Positions 25,755-34,092 of a DNA stretch of 64,000 nt are shown one piece after another; within the stretch, counting starts at the first letter, position 1, and the number at the start of each line of letters is the position of its first letter. The stretch spans positions 290,565 to 354,564 of the forward strand of contig NZ_JASAMB010000006.1 in assembly GCF_029948125.1 (NCBI RefSeq). Direction: 5' to 3'. Under the pieces are notes generated by a model, which saw only the letters and a program-made list of their open reading frames with translations, was not told where the DNA came from and ran no database searches. Position numbers and translations under genes: made by a program. Source of the DNA: Catellatospora sp. KI3 (GTDB lineage Bacteria; Actinomycetota; Actinomycetes; Mycobacteriales; Micromonosporaceae).

Positions 25755-25838
25755 ATTCGTGCACTTTCGGGGAAAGTGCACGAATGAACGCCAAGATTCC
25801 TGCAGTTTCCCCGAAACTGCACCACGAAACGATCTTGG
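25755..25838. repeat. Compound hairpin element, GTTTCCCCGAAAC family (copy 1)
   Basis: ATTCGTGCACTTTC/GAAAGTGCACGAAT (25755-25768 with 25772-25785) is a perfect 14-bp stem with a GGG loop. GCAGTTTC/GAAACTGC (25802-25809 with 25813-25820) is a second perfect stem with a CCC loop. CCAAGAT (25791-25797) and ATCTTGG (25832-25838) enclose the second hairpin. A relative lies at 39535-39594. Confidence 0.8.
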
Positions 25839-26085
25839 TGATGTGCGACTGGTGGAATCCCTCTTGTCCGGTTTATGGCGCGGAGTATCGTGTCTCCGGT
25901 CACAAGAATGTGCCCGTACGTCGATGGGGCGTGTAACCCCTGGCGCACACTGAGCGTTACCTTGAACATCCGCGGCCGGTTGTCCCCCTCTCGGGGGCAG
26001 TCGCCGCCGCCCGCTCGCTGCGTAACCTCAGACCGAGCCGCCCCGTAGCGGCTACAGCCACCCGGACCACCGCGGAGAGAGAAAC

Positions 26086-28920
26086 GTGCCGACAGCTTCC
26101 AGGAACCGACTGGTGATCGTCGAGTCCCCGGCGAAGGCGAAGACGATTTCGGGCTACCTCGGCCCGGGATACGTCGTCGAGGCGAGCCTCGGGCACATCC
26201 GCGACCTCCCGGCGGGGTCCAAGCAGATGCCCGAGAAGTTCAAGAAGGAGCCGTGGGCCTACCTCGGCGTCGACGTGGACAACGGCTTCGCCCCCGTATA
26301 TATCGTCAACCCGGACCGGGCCAAGCACGTGAGCAAGCTCAAGGAGCTGCTCAAGAACGCCGACGAGGTCTTCCTCGCCACAGATGAGGACCGCGAGGGC
26401 GAGGCGATCGCCTGGCACCTGGTGGAGACGCTCAAGCCCAAGGTGCCGGTCAAGCGGATGGTCTTCCACGAGATCACCAAGCCGGCCATCCAGGCGGCCG
26501 TGGCCAACCCGCGCGAGATCGACCGCGACCTGGTCGACGCGCAGGAGACCCGCCGCATCCTGGACCGCCTCTACGGGTACGACGTCTCGGCGGTGCTGTG
26601 GAAGAAGGTCCAGCGCGGCCTGTCCGCGGGCCGGGTGCAGTCGGTGGCGACCCGGATCGTGGTCGAGCGGGAGAAGCAGCGGATGGCGTTCCGCGCCGCC
26701 GACTACTGGGACATCACCGCGACGCTCGCGGTCGAGAAGCCCGGCGACGGCCCGCGCACCTTCACCGCGACCCTGATCGCGCTGGACGGCGACCGCATCG
26801 CCTCCGGCAAGGACTTCGAGCCGACCACGGGCAGGCTCAAGCCGGGCGCGGGCGTGGTGCAGCTCGACGGCGACGGCGCCCGGGGGCTGGCCGCGCGGCT
26901 GGACGACCGGCCGTTCACGGTCACCCGGGTCGAGGAGAAGCCGTACCGGCGCAAGCCGTACCCCCCGTTCATCACCTCGACGCTGCAGCAGGAGGCGGCG
27001 CGCAAGCTGCGCTTCTCCTCCGCGGCGACGATGCGCACCGCGCAGAAGCTGTACGAGAACGGCTACATCACCTATATGCGTACCGACTCGGTGAACCTCT
27101 CCGAGTCCGCGCTGGCCGCCGCCCGGACCCAGATCGCCGAGCTGTACGGCTCCGGCGCCGTCCCGCCGCAGCCGCGCCGCTACTCCGGCAAGGTTAAGAA
27201 CGCGCAGGAGGCGCACGAGGCGATCCGCCCCGCCGGCGACCACTTCCGCACCCCGGGGTCGGTCCGCGGCGAGCTGTCGACCGAGGAGTACAAGCTCTAC
27301 GAGCTGATCTGGCAGCGCACCATCGCCTCGCAGATGTCCGACGCGGTCGGCATGAGCGTCAGCGTGCGCATCCGCGCCACCACCGCCGCCAACGAGGACG
27401 CCGACTTCGGCGCCAGCGGCCGCACCATCACCGACCCGGGCTTCCTGCGCGCCTACGTGGAGTCCTCCGACGACGACACGGCCGAGGCCGACGACGCCGA
27501 GCGCAAGCTGCCGGTGCTGGTCAAGGACCAGAAGCTCAAGGAGGAAGGGCTGGAGGCGGTCGGGCACACCACCCAGCCGCCCGCCCGCTACACCGAGGCC
27601 TCGCTGGTCAAGGCGCTGGAGGAGCTGGGCATCGGCCGCCCGTCGACGTACGCGTCGATCATGCAGACGATCCAGGACCGCGGCTACGTCAACAAGCGCG
27701 GCCAGGCGCTGATCCCGACGTTCGTCGCGTTCGCGGTGATCGGGCTGCTGGAGCAGCACTACCCGCGGCTGGTCGACTACGGCTTCACCGCCGCGATGGA
27801 GGACCAGCTCGACCAGATCGCCGGTGGCGACGCCACCGCGCTGGAGTTCCTGACCTCCTTCTACTTCGGCTCGCCGAGCGCGGCAGAGGGTTCGGTCGCG
27901 CAGGCCGGCGGCCTGAAGAAGCTGGTCACCGAGCACCTGGGCGAGATCGACGCGCGCAGCATCAACTCGATCAAGCTGTTCACCGACGAGCAGGGCCGCG
28001 ACGTGGTGGTCCGGGTCGGCAAGTACGGGCCGTACCTGCAGCGCGGAGCGAACGGCCACGGCCACGCGCCGGGCACCGACATCGACCCCGACGCCGAGAC
28101 CGCCAGCGAGGGGGACCGCGTCTCCATCCCGGAAGGGCTGGCCCCCGACGAGCTCACCCCGGAGAAGGTCGAGGAGCTGTTCCTCGGCGGCGGCGGTGAG
28201 CGCCGCCTGGGCGACCACCCGGAGACGGGCGAGCCGGTCGTGCTCAAGTCCGGCCGCTACGGCCCGTACGTCTCCAGTGGCGAGGTCAACTCCTCGCTGC
28301 TCAAGACGCACACCCCGGACACGCTGACCCTGGCCGAGGCGCTGCGGCTGCTGTCGCTGCCCCGCCTGGTCGGCAAGGACGCCGACGGCACCGAGATCTT
28401 CGCCAAGAACGGCCGGTACGGCCCGTACATCGAGCGGGCCGGGGACTCGCGCTCGCTGGAGAGCGAGGAGCAGCTGTTCACGGTCACCCTCGACCAGGCG
28501 CTGGCGCTGCTGGCCGCCCCGAAGCAGCGGGGCCGCAAGGCCGCCCAGCCGCCGCTGCGGGAGATGGGTGTCGACCCGCTCACGGAGAAGCCCCTGGTCA
28601 TCAAGGACGGCCGGTTCGGCCCGTACGTCACCGACGGCGAGAGCAACGCCTCGCTGCGGCGCGGGCAGACCCCGGAGAGCCTGACCATCGAGCAGGCCAG
28701 CGAGATGCTGTCGGAGAAGCGGGCGAAGGGCCCCGCGCCGAAGAAGACGGCCGCCAAGAAGGCACCGGCGAAGAAGGCCGCCGCGGCCAAGACCACTGTG
28801 GCGAAGAAGACGGCCAAGAAGACCGCCGCCAAGAAGGCGACCGCGAAGGCGGCTCAGCAGGGCGTCGAGCCCGCCAAGAGTGTGCCGAAGAAGGCTGCCG
28901 CCAAGAAGACAGCAAGCTGA
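26086..28920 (+). CDS. topA: DNA topoisomerase I
   Basis: This 944-aa type IA topoisomerase relaxes negative supercoils. The Toprim domain begins LVIVESPAKAKTI and holds ATDEDREGEAIAW. The catalytic Tyr330 lies in ITYMRTDSVNLS, followed by the HEAIRPAG motif. The C-terminus replaces the zinc fingers of enterobacterial TopA with repeated modules of GRYGPY/GRFGPYV type (about 650-870) and a Lys/Ala tail (about 890-944), both typical of actinobacterial enzymes and involved in processive DNA binding. The GTG at 26086 follows a GGAGAGAG Shine-Dalgarno. It is followed by a strong hairpin terminator. Confidence 0.98.
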   Translation: MPTASRNRLVIVESPAKAKTISGYLGPGYVVEASLGHIRDLPAGSKQMPEKFKKEPWAYLGVDVDNGFAPVYIVNPDRAKHVSKLKELLKNADEVFLATDEDREGEAIAWHLVETLKPKVPVKRMVFHEITKPAIQAAVANPREIDRDLVDAQETRRILDRLYGYDVSAVLWKKVQRGLSAGRVQSVATRIVVEREKQRMAFRAADYWDITATLAVEKPGDGPRTFTATLIALDGDRIASGKDFEPTTGRLKPGAGVVQLDGDGARGLAARLDDRPFTVTRVEEKPYRRKPYPPFITSTLQQEAARKLRFSSAATMRTAQKLYENGYITYMRTDSVNLSESALAAARTQIAELYGSGAVPPQPRRYSGKVKNAQEAHEAIRPAGDHFRTPGSVRGELSTEEYKLYELIWQRTIASQMSDAVGMSVSVRIRATTAANEDADFGASGRTITDPGFLRAYVESSDDDTAEADDAERKLPVLVKDQKLKEEGLEAVGHTTQPPARYTEASLVKALEELGIGRPSTYASIMQTIQDRGYVNKRGQALIPTFVAFAVIGLLEQHYPRLVDYGFTAAMEDQLDQIAGGDATALEFLTSFYFGSPSAAEGSVAQAGGLKKLVTEHLGEIDARSINSIKLFTDEQGRDVVVRVGKYGPYLQRGANGHGHAPGTDIDPDAETASEGDRVSIPEGLAPDELTPEKVEELFLGGGGERRLGDHPETGEPVVLKSGRYGPYVSSGEVNSSLLKTHTPDTLTLAEALRLLSLPRLVGKDADGTEIFAKNGRYGPYIERAGDSRSLESEEQLFTVTLDQALALLAAPKQRGRKAAQPPLREMGVDPLTEKPLVIKDGRFGPYVTDGESNASLRRGQTPESLTIEQASEMLSEKRAKGPAPKKTAAKKAPAKKAAAAKTTVAKKTAKKTAAKKATAKAAQQGVEPAKSVPKKAAAKKTAS

Positions 28921-28930
28921 CCGCTTACCG

Positions 28931-28963
28931 ACCCTGCCCAGGGTCGTTGACCCTGGGTAGGGT
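28931..28963 (+). terminator. Terminator hairpin after topA
   Basis: A 15-bp stem, ACCCTGCCCAGGGTC with GACCCTGGGTAGGGT (one G-U), closes a GTT loop 10 bp after the topA stop. The left arm can also fold on itself. Confidence 0.75.
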
Positions 28964-29021
28964 GTCGATGCGAGCGTCGCGTCCGGGTCCCGGAACGCAC
29001 GCCGCGGTGAGGAGCGGATAA

Positions 29022-29651
29022 GTGTCCACACCAGCAGTCAGTACCGGCCCGCTGCGTCGCGTGCCGGTGCAGGGCCGCAGTGTCGCGCGGGTGCAGCGCA
29101 TGCTCGACGCGTGCGCGGAGTTGATCGACGAGGTCGGCTACGACGGCCTCAGCACGACGCTGCTCGCCGAGCGGGCCGGCGTCGCGATCGGCTCGGTGTA
29201 CCAGTTCTTCCCGGACAAGCGCGCCATCGTGCAGGCGCTGACGCTGCGCAACGTCGAGGCGTACATGGAGCGCCTGGCCGAGCGGATCCCCGCCGGTGAG
29301 CTGGCCCACTGGTGGGACGGCGTCGACGGGGCCATCGAGGAGTACATCGAGCTGCACCGCAGCGTGCCCGGCTTCCGTACGCTGCACTTCGGCGACGTGG
29401 TGGACGTGCACCTGATCGACCCGGAGCGCGACAACAACGCGGTCATCGCCGACCACCTCGCCGACCTGCTGGTCCGGTTCCACAACGCGCCGGACGGGCC
29501 GGAGCTGCGCTTCGCGCTCACCGTCTCGGTCGAGGCCGCGGACGCGCTGATCAAGCTGGCGTTCCGCCGCCATCCGGACGGCGACGCGGCGGTGCTGGCG
29601 GAGTCCAAGCGCCTGGTCCGCGGTTACCTGCAGACGTTCGCACTGGCCTGA
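29022..29651 (+). CDS. TetR-family transcriptional regulator
   Basis: This 209-aa protein has an N-terminal TetR helix-turn-helix: LDACAELIDEVGYDGLSTT, then LLAERAGVAIGSVYQFFPDKRAIV, the classic recognition helix. The C-terminal ligand/dimer domain contains SVPGFRTLHFGDVVD. No ligand can be predicted. The GTG at 29022 follows GAGGAGCGG. It stands between topA and the MFS-Tmk gene in the same direction, separated from both by non-coding gaps, and may regulate the downstream membrane protein. Confidence 0.88.
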   Translation: MSTPAVSTGPLRRVPVQGRSVARVQRMLDACAELIDEVGYDGLSTTLLAERAGVAIGSVYQFFPDKRAIVQALTLRNVEAYMERLAERIPAGELAHWWDGVDGAIEEYIELHRSVPGFRTLHFGDVVDVHLIDPERDNNAVIADHLADLLVRFHNAPDGPELRFALTVSVEAADALIKLAFRRHPDGDAAVLAESKRLVRGYLQTFALA

Positions 29652-29766
29652 GGGTTTTGGCCGTACCACTCCCGCGTTTTTGCGGCAAGTCTTCAGGGTT
29701 GGATCCGGGTCGGCCCCCGCTGGGGCAGGGCTAGAGTGAAGCCGCAGGAACGCCCGGCTGACGATC

Positions 29767-32007
29767 ATGCTCTGGGCAGCGACGCGGGAGGGTACGGCCA
29801 TCAGCACGCCAGCGCAGGCACCCGACGGTGAGCCGTTTCCGGCTGCCGTCACCCAGGCCGATCCGACCGGAGGCGCGGACCTGCGCGCCATCCTGCGAAT
29901 CCGACCCTTCCGGCGGCTGTGGCTGGTGCTCAGCGTCGCCTCGCTGGGCGACTGGCTGGGCCTGCTGGCCACCGCCACCTTCGCCTCGGCGCAGGTCAGC
30001 GGCGATGCGGCCAAGGGCTTCGCGTTCGGCGGCGTGATCGCGATCCGGCTGCTGCCGGCGCTGGTGCTCGGGCCGCTGGCCGGCGTGATGGCCGACCGGT
30101 TCGACCGGCGCTACACGATGGTCATCTGCGACCTGCTGCGCTTCGTGCTGTTCGCCACGATCCCGACGGTCGCGCTGTACTCCACCGACGCGAAGATCAC
30201 CGTCGGCTGGGCGGCGGTGGCCACGTTCATCATCGAGGCGATCACGCTGATCTGGATCCCGGCCAAGGAGGCCGCGGTCCCCAACCTGATCCCGCGCGCC
30301 CGGCTCGAAGCGGCCAACCAGCTCACCCTGATCTCGACGTACGGCATCACGCCGGTGCTCGCCGCCGCCGTGCTGGCGGTGCTCAACCAGTTCTACGCGT
30401 GGCTGGAGAAGAGCGGCACCCACGTGGCGGCCTGGGCCGACCCGTCCAGCCTCGCCCTCTACTTCAACTCGCTGTCGCGCCTGGCCACGGCCCTGGTCGT
30501 GTTCTTCGGCATCCGCGAGATCTCCGGGCACAACGGCAAGCAGCAGCGCAGCGAGAGCATGCTGCGCCAGTTCGTCGACGGCTGGCGCTTCATCGGCAAG
30601 ACGCCGATGGTGCGCGGCTTGGTCTTCGGCATCCTCGGCGCGTTCGCCGCCGGCGGCGTGGTCATCGGCACGGCGCAGTTCTTCGCCAAGTCGCTGGGCG
30701 GCGGCGACTCCACCTTCGCCATCCTGTTCGCGGTGATCTTCATCGGCCTCGGGTTCGGCATCGCGCTGGGCCCGCGCCTGATCGGCGCGCTGTCGCGCAA
30801 GCGGTGGTTCTGCCTCAGCATCATGCTCGCGGGCGCCTCCGTGGCGCTGCTCTCGCTGGCCCCGCACCTGTCGCTGGCCGTCGTCGGCGCGCTGCTGGTC
30901 GGCTCCGGCGCGGGCATGGCCTTCCTGTCCGGCACCACGCTGCTGGGCGGCGAGGTCGGCGACGAGGTGCGCGGCCGGGTCTTCGCCACCGTGCAGATCG
31001 GCACCCGGGTGGTGCTGATGCTGGCGATCTCGCTGTCGGGCGTACTGGTCGGCGTCGGCGGCTCGCACGACGTCGGCGGCACCGGCGTGCCGATCTCCTC
31101 CACCCGCGTCCTGCTCGGCGTCGCGGGCGTGCTCGGCGTGCTGGCCGGGTTCTGGGCCCTGCGCCAGATGGACGACAAGCCGGGCGTGCCGCTGTTCGCC
31201 GACCTCATCGGCTCGGTGCGCGGCCGCCCGCTCACCGCCGCCGAGCACAGCGTGCGCCAGGGCGTCTTCGTGGTCTTCGAGGGCGGCGAGGGCGCCGGCA
31301 AGTCCACCCAGATCGCGCTGCTCGCGCAGCGGCTGCGGGCCGAGGACCGCGACGTGGTCGTCACCCGCGAGCCCGGCGCCACCGAGATCGGCGCCCGCAT
31401 CCGCAAGATGGTGCTGGAGACCAGCGCCGCCCCGGCCGAGGCCGGCGCCCCGCTCGCCCCGCGCGCCGAGGCGCTGCTCTACGCCGCCGACCGGGCCCAC
31501 CACGTCACCACCGTGGTCCGGCCCGCGCTGGCCCGCGGCGCCGTCGTCATCTCCGACCGGTACGTCGACAGCTCGCTGGCCTACCAGGGCGCCGGGCGCA
31601 CCCTGCCCGTCGACGAGATCTCCTGGCTGTCCACCTGGGCCACCGGCGGGCTGCGGCCCGAACTGGTCGTGCTGCTCGACGTCGACCCCAAGGTCGGGCT
31701 GGCCCGGGTCGACCGGCGCGGCAGCGCCGACCGGCTGGAGAGCGAGTCGCTGGCCTTCCACGAGCGCGTCCGGTACGGCTTCCTCGACCTGGCCGCCAAG
31801 GACCCCGACCGCTACCTGGTGCTGGACGCCACCCGGGCCGAGGACGACCTCGCCGCCGCGGTCGCCGCGCGGGTCTCGGCGCTGCTGCCGGCCGCGCCCC
31901 GCGACACCGACCCGGCCGCCCCGGACGAGCAGCCCCGCCCCCACGGCGTGGCCGAGCCGCGCACCCCGGGCGAGTCCTCCGCCGAGTTACGGACCAGCCG
32001 GGCATGA
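29767..32007 (+). CDS. tmk: MFS transporter-thymidylate kinase fusion
   Basis: This 746-aa chain starts with a 10-12 helix major facilitator domain (about 45-470, LADRF.RR loop-type motif ADRFDRRYTMVI) and ends in a complete thymidylate kinase (about 495-715). The kinase has P-loop FEGGEGAGKSTQ, TREPGATEIGARIR and the DR(Y/H) motif SDRYVDSSLAYQGAGR. dTMP kinase is essential for dTTP synthesis, and no separate tmk is seen. Such fusions occur in other actinomycetes near topA (SCO3542-like), but what the membrane part carries is unknown. The ATG at 29767 has no clear ribosome binding site; GGGAGGG precedes an ATC codon at 29800. The stop overlaps holB by four bases. Confidence 0.9.
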   Translation: MLWAATREGTAISTPAQAPDGEPFPAAVTQADPTGGADLRAILRIRPFRRLWLVLSVASLGDWLGLLATATFASAQVSGDAAKGFAFGGVIAIRLLPALVLGPLAGVMADRFDRRYTMVICDLLRFVLFATIPTVALYSTDAKITVGWAAVATFIIEAITLIWIPAKEAAVPNLIPRARLEAANQLTLISTYGITPVLAAAVLAVLNQFYAWLEKSGTHVAAWADPSSLALYFNSLSRLATALVVFFGIREISGHNGKQQRSESMLRQFVDGWRFIGKTPMVRGLVFGILGAFAAGGVVIGTAQFFAKSLGGGDSTFAILFAVIFIGLGFGIALGPRLIGALSRKRWFCLSIMLAGASVALLSLAPHLSLAVVGALLVGSGAGMAFLSGTTLLGGEVGDEVRGRVFATVQIGTRVVLMLAISLSGVLVGVGGSHDVGGTGVPISSTRVLLGVAGVLGVLAGFWALRQMDDKPGVPLFADLIGSVRGRPLTAAEHSVRQGVFVVFEGGEGAGKSTQIALLAQRLRAEDRDVVVTREPGATEIGARIRKMVLETSAAPAEAGAPLAPRAEALLYAADRAHHVTTVVRPALARGAVVISDRYVDSSLAYQGAGRTLPVDEISWLSTWATGGLRPELVVLLDVDPKVGLARVDRRGSADRLESESLAFHERVRYGFLDLAAKDPDRYLVLDATRAEDDLAAAVAARVSALLPAAPRDTDPAAPDEQPRPHGVAEPRTPGESSAELRTSRA

Positions 32008-33257
32008 ACGACGTCTTCGCCCAGCTCGTCGGCCAGCCCGAGGCCGTGGCCACGCTGCGTGCCGCGTCCCGGGCCGCCGCCGCGGTGCTGCGCGGGGAGG
32101 CCGTCGGCGCGGGCGCCATGACGCACGCCTGGCTGTTCACCGGCCCGCCCGGCTCGGGCCGCTCGGTCGCCGCCCGCGCCTTCGCCGCCGCCCTCCAGTG
32201 CACCGAGGTAAGGAAGGGCCCCTTCTTATCGGATTCCGTAGTAGAAGGGTCCCCTCTCAACGATGAGGCCGGGCCCGGCTGCGGTGTGTGCACCGGGTGT
32301 CATACCGCGCTGGCGGGGACGCATCCTGATGTGCGGTTCGTGGTGCCGGACGGGTTGAGCATCCCGGTGGCGCAGATGCGCGACCTGGTGCTGCGCTCGG
32401 CCACCACCCCGGCCAACGGCCGCTGGCAGGTGCTGCTCATCGAGGACGCCGACCGGCTCACCGAAGCGGCGGGCAACGCGCTGCTCAAGGCGGTCGAGGA
32501 GCCGCCGGACCGGACGATCTTCCTGCTCTGCGCCCCGTCGGACCACCCCGACGACATCTCGGTCACCATCCGGTCGCGCTGCCGGGTCGTGCCGCTGCGC
32601 CAGCCCGGCGCCGAAGCCGTCAGCACGCTGCTGGTCGAGCGTGACGGCGTCGACCCGGCCACCGCGGCCTGGGTCGCCGCCGCCGCGCAGGGGCACGTCG
32701 GCCGGGCCCGCCGACTGGCCGGGGACCGCGAGGCGCGGGACCGCCGCGCGGCCGTGCTCGCCGTACCGCGCCAGCTCACCGGCGTCGGCGCCTGCTTCGA
32801 CGCGGCCGCCGCGCTGATCGAGGCGGCCGAGGCGGAGGCGGCGGCCTCGGTCGCGGCCACGGACGCGGCCGAGCGGGCGGCGCTGGAGACCGCGCTCGGC
32901 GCCGGCGGCACCGGCAAGGGCTCGGCCGGGGCCGCGCGCGGCATCGCCGGGCAGCTCAAGGACCTGGAGAAGCGGCAGAAGTCCCGCGCCACCCGGGCTC
33001 AGCGCGACGCCCTGGACCGGGCGCTGCTGGACCTGGCCGGGTTCTACCGCGACGTGCTCAACGCCCGCTGGGGCGGCGCCGTGGCGCCGGTGCACGCCGA
33101 CACCGCGCCGCTGGCCGAGGCGGCCGCGCAGCGGTGGACGGCGGAGAGCACGCTGCGGCGGCTGGAGGCCGTGCTCACGTGCCGTACCGCGATCGACGCC
33201 AACGTGAAGCCGCGCATCGCCGTCGAGGCGATGATGCTGGAGCTGTGGCAGGGCTGA
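32004..33257 (+). CDS. holB: DNA polymerase III subunit delta' with a palindromic-element insertion in its zinc module
   Basis: This 417-aa clamp-loader subunit has the modified P-loop FTGPPGSGRSVAARAFAAALQC, LLIEDADRLTEAAGNALLKAVEEPP and the sensor SVTIRSRCRVVPL. The zinc module has Cys66, then Cys93, Cys96 and Cys99 (GCGVCTGCH). Homologues as I know them have only about six to eight residues between the first two Cys. Here about 19 more (VRKGPFLSDSVVEGSPLN region) come from a palindromic element, with all four Cys kept. The C-terminal collar domain is normal. The ATG at 32004 overlaps the tmk stop, so kinase and clamp loader are translationally coupled. Confidence 0.93.
   Translation: MNDVFAQLVGQPEAVATLRAASRAAAAVLRGEAVGAGAMTHAWLFTGPPGSGRSVAARAFAAALQCTEVRKGPFLSDSVVEGSPLNDEAGPGCGVCTGCHTALAGTHPDVRFVVPDGLSIPVAQMRDLVLRSATTPANGRWQVLLIEDADRLTEAAGNALLKAVEEPPDRTIFLLCAPSDHPDDISVTIRSRCRVVPLRQPGAEAVSTLLVERDGVDPATAAWVAAAAQGHVGRARRLAGDREARDRRAAVLAVPRQLTGVGACFDAAAALIEAAEAEAAASVAATDAAERAALETALGAGGTGKGSAGAARGIAGQLKDLEKRQKSRATRAQRDALDRALLDLAGFYRDVLNARWGGAVAPVHADTAPLAEAAAQRWTAESTLRRLEAVLTCRTAIDANVKPRIAVEAMMLELWQG
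32208..32262 (+). repeat. Double-palindrome element, copy B (in frame inside holB)
   Basis: Arms AAGGAAGGGCCCCTTCTTA and TAGAAGGGTCCCCTCTCAAC flank a TCGGATTCCGTAG middle. It is read in the same orientation and frame as copy A, giving RKGPFLSDSVVEGSPLN. It lies between codons for zinc ligands Cys66 and Cys93 of HolB. Confidence 0.92.
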
Positions 33258-33278
33258 GCCCGCTGCGTCCACAGTGGA

Positions 33279-33287
33279 TTATCCACA
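33279..33287 (+). promoter_or_regulatory. Perfect DnaA box
   Basis: TTATCCACA matches the classical DnaA box exactly. It lies 21 bp after the holB stop, upstream of the YbaB/WXG100-like genes. A GTCCACAGTGGA half-site precedes it (33268-33279). One box is not an origin. Confidence 0.5.
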
Positions 33288-33397
33288 GGGGCTGCCGCGC
33301 TGATCGTGCAGCCGGTACGGTGAGCGCATTGTCGCCGCGTCGACGGGCACTGCCGTGACCGCCGGCGGGCACCGCGCAGTCCACTGAGGAGCGACGC

Positions 33398-33727
33398 ATG
33401 CCCCGGGAGATCGACGACGCCTGGATCGAGGAGGCGATCGCGTCATACCGGCGCATCGAGGAGCGGCAGGAGACGCTGACCCGGGCCCTGGCCCGGATCG
33501 AGGTGGCCGTCCGGTCCCCGGACGACCTGGTCGAGGTCGTCGCCGACGCCGACGGCGCGGTGCGCCGGGTGGTGGTCACCGGCTCGATCGAGGGCCGGAC
33601 CGCCGTCGAGCTGACCCGCGCCATCCAGCAGGCGATCACCGCGGCCGGTGACGCCGCGGGCTGGGCCAGACGCAAGGTGTACGAGGAGACGTTCGGCGGC
33701 TACGCCGACCTGGGAGGTGCACGCTGA
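33398..33727 (+). CDS. YbaB/EbfC-family DNA-binding protein
   Basis: This 109-aa protein has a YbaB-like core: an N-terminal coiled helix, then LVEVVADADGAVRRVVVTGS, then VELTRAIQQAITAAGDAAGWA. YbaB proteins are nucleoid-associated. In actinomycetes short paralogues such as this often precede WXG100-like genes, as here. The ATG at 33398 follows GAGGAGCGACGC. Its stop shares bases with the ATG of the next gene at 33727. Confidence 0.78.
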   Translation: MPREIDDAWIEEAIASYRRIEERQETLTRALARIEVAVRSPDDLVEVVADADGAVRRVVVTGSIEGRTAVELTRAIQQAITAAGDAAGWARRKVYEETFGGYADLGGAR

Positions 33728-34092
33728 TGGACCGTCTCGCCGCGCGGATGGACACCGCCGCGCAGGAGCTGGCGCAGGTGCGCGCCGAACTCGGCCGGGC
33801 CCGCCCCGGCACGGCCTGGCTCGACGCGGTGTGGCCGCAGGCCGCGATCGACGTCGACCACCCCGGCTCCGCAGCCCGCCCCGGCACGGCCGGCCGGACC
33901 GACTCGATCGACCTGCCGGGCCGCCTCGGCCGCCTGGCCGGCAGCGCCCAGGCCCAGCTCGACACCGCCTGGTCGGCCCGCCAGGACGGCGCCCACCGCA
34001 GCGAACGCGAGCTCGTCGAGCTGGCCGCCGCCGTCCGCGCCGCCGCCGCGGGCTACCGCGCCGCCGACGACGCGACCGGGCCGGTGGCGTGA
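33727..34092 (+). CDS. Small helical protein of the YbaB/WXG100 cluster, function unknown
   Basis: This 121-aa protein is almost wholly helical and Ala/Arg-rich (MDTAAQELAQVRAELGRA, ERELVELAAAVRAAAAGYRAAD). No known domain is recognised. The final helix resembles ESX-type small proteins in spacing but has no clear WxG turn. It is locked between two genes by 1-bp overlaps (stop/start TGATG at 33725-33729 and 34090-34094), so the three are one translational unit. Confidence 0.65.
   Translation: MDRLAARMDTAAQELAQVRAELGRARPGTAWLDAVWPQAAIDVDHPGSAARPGTAGRTDSIDLPGRLGRLAGSAQAQLDTAWSARQDGAHRSERELVELAAAVRAAAAGYRAADDATGPVA

Noticed and set aside
25957..29031. A 1024-codon open frame antisense to topA
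   Set aside because: Lies wholly across topA, which has all type IA topoisomerase motifs; the antisense product has no recognisable domain.
33279..33287. Replication origin at the DnaA box
   Set aside because: Only one perfect box; no dnaA, dnaN or AT-rich unwinding region nearby.
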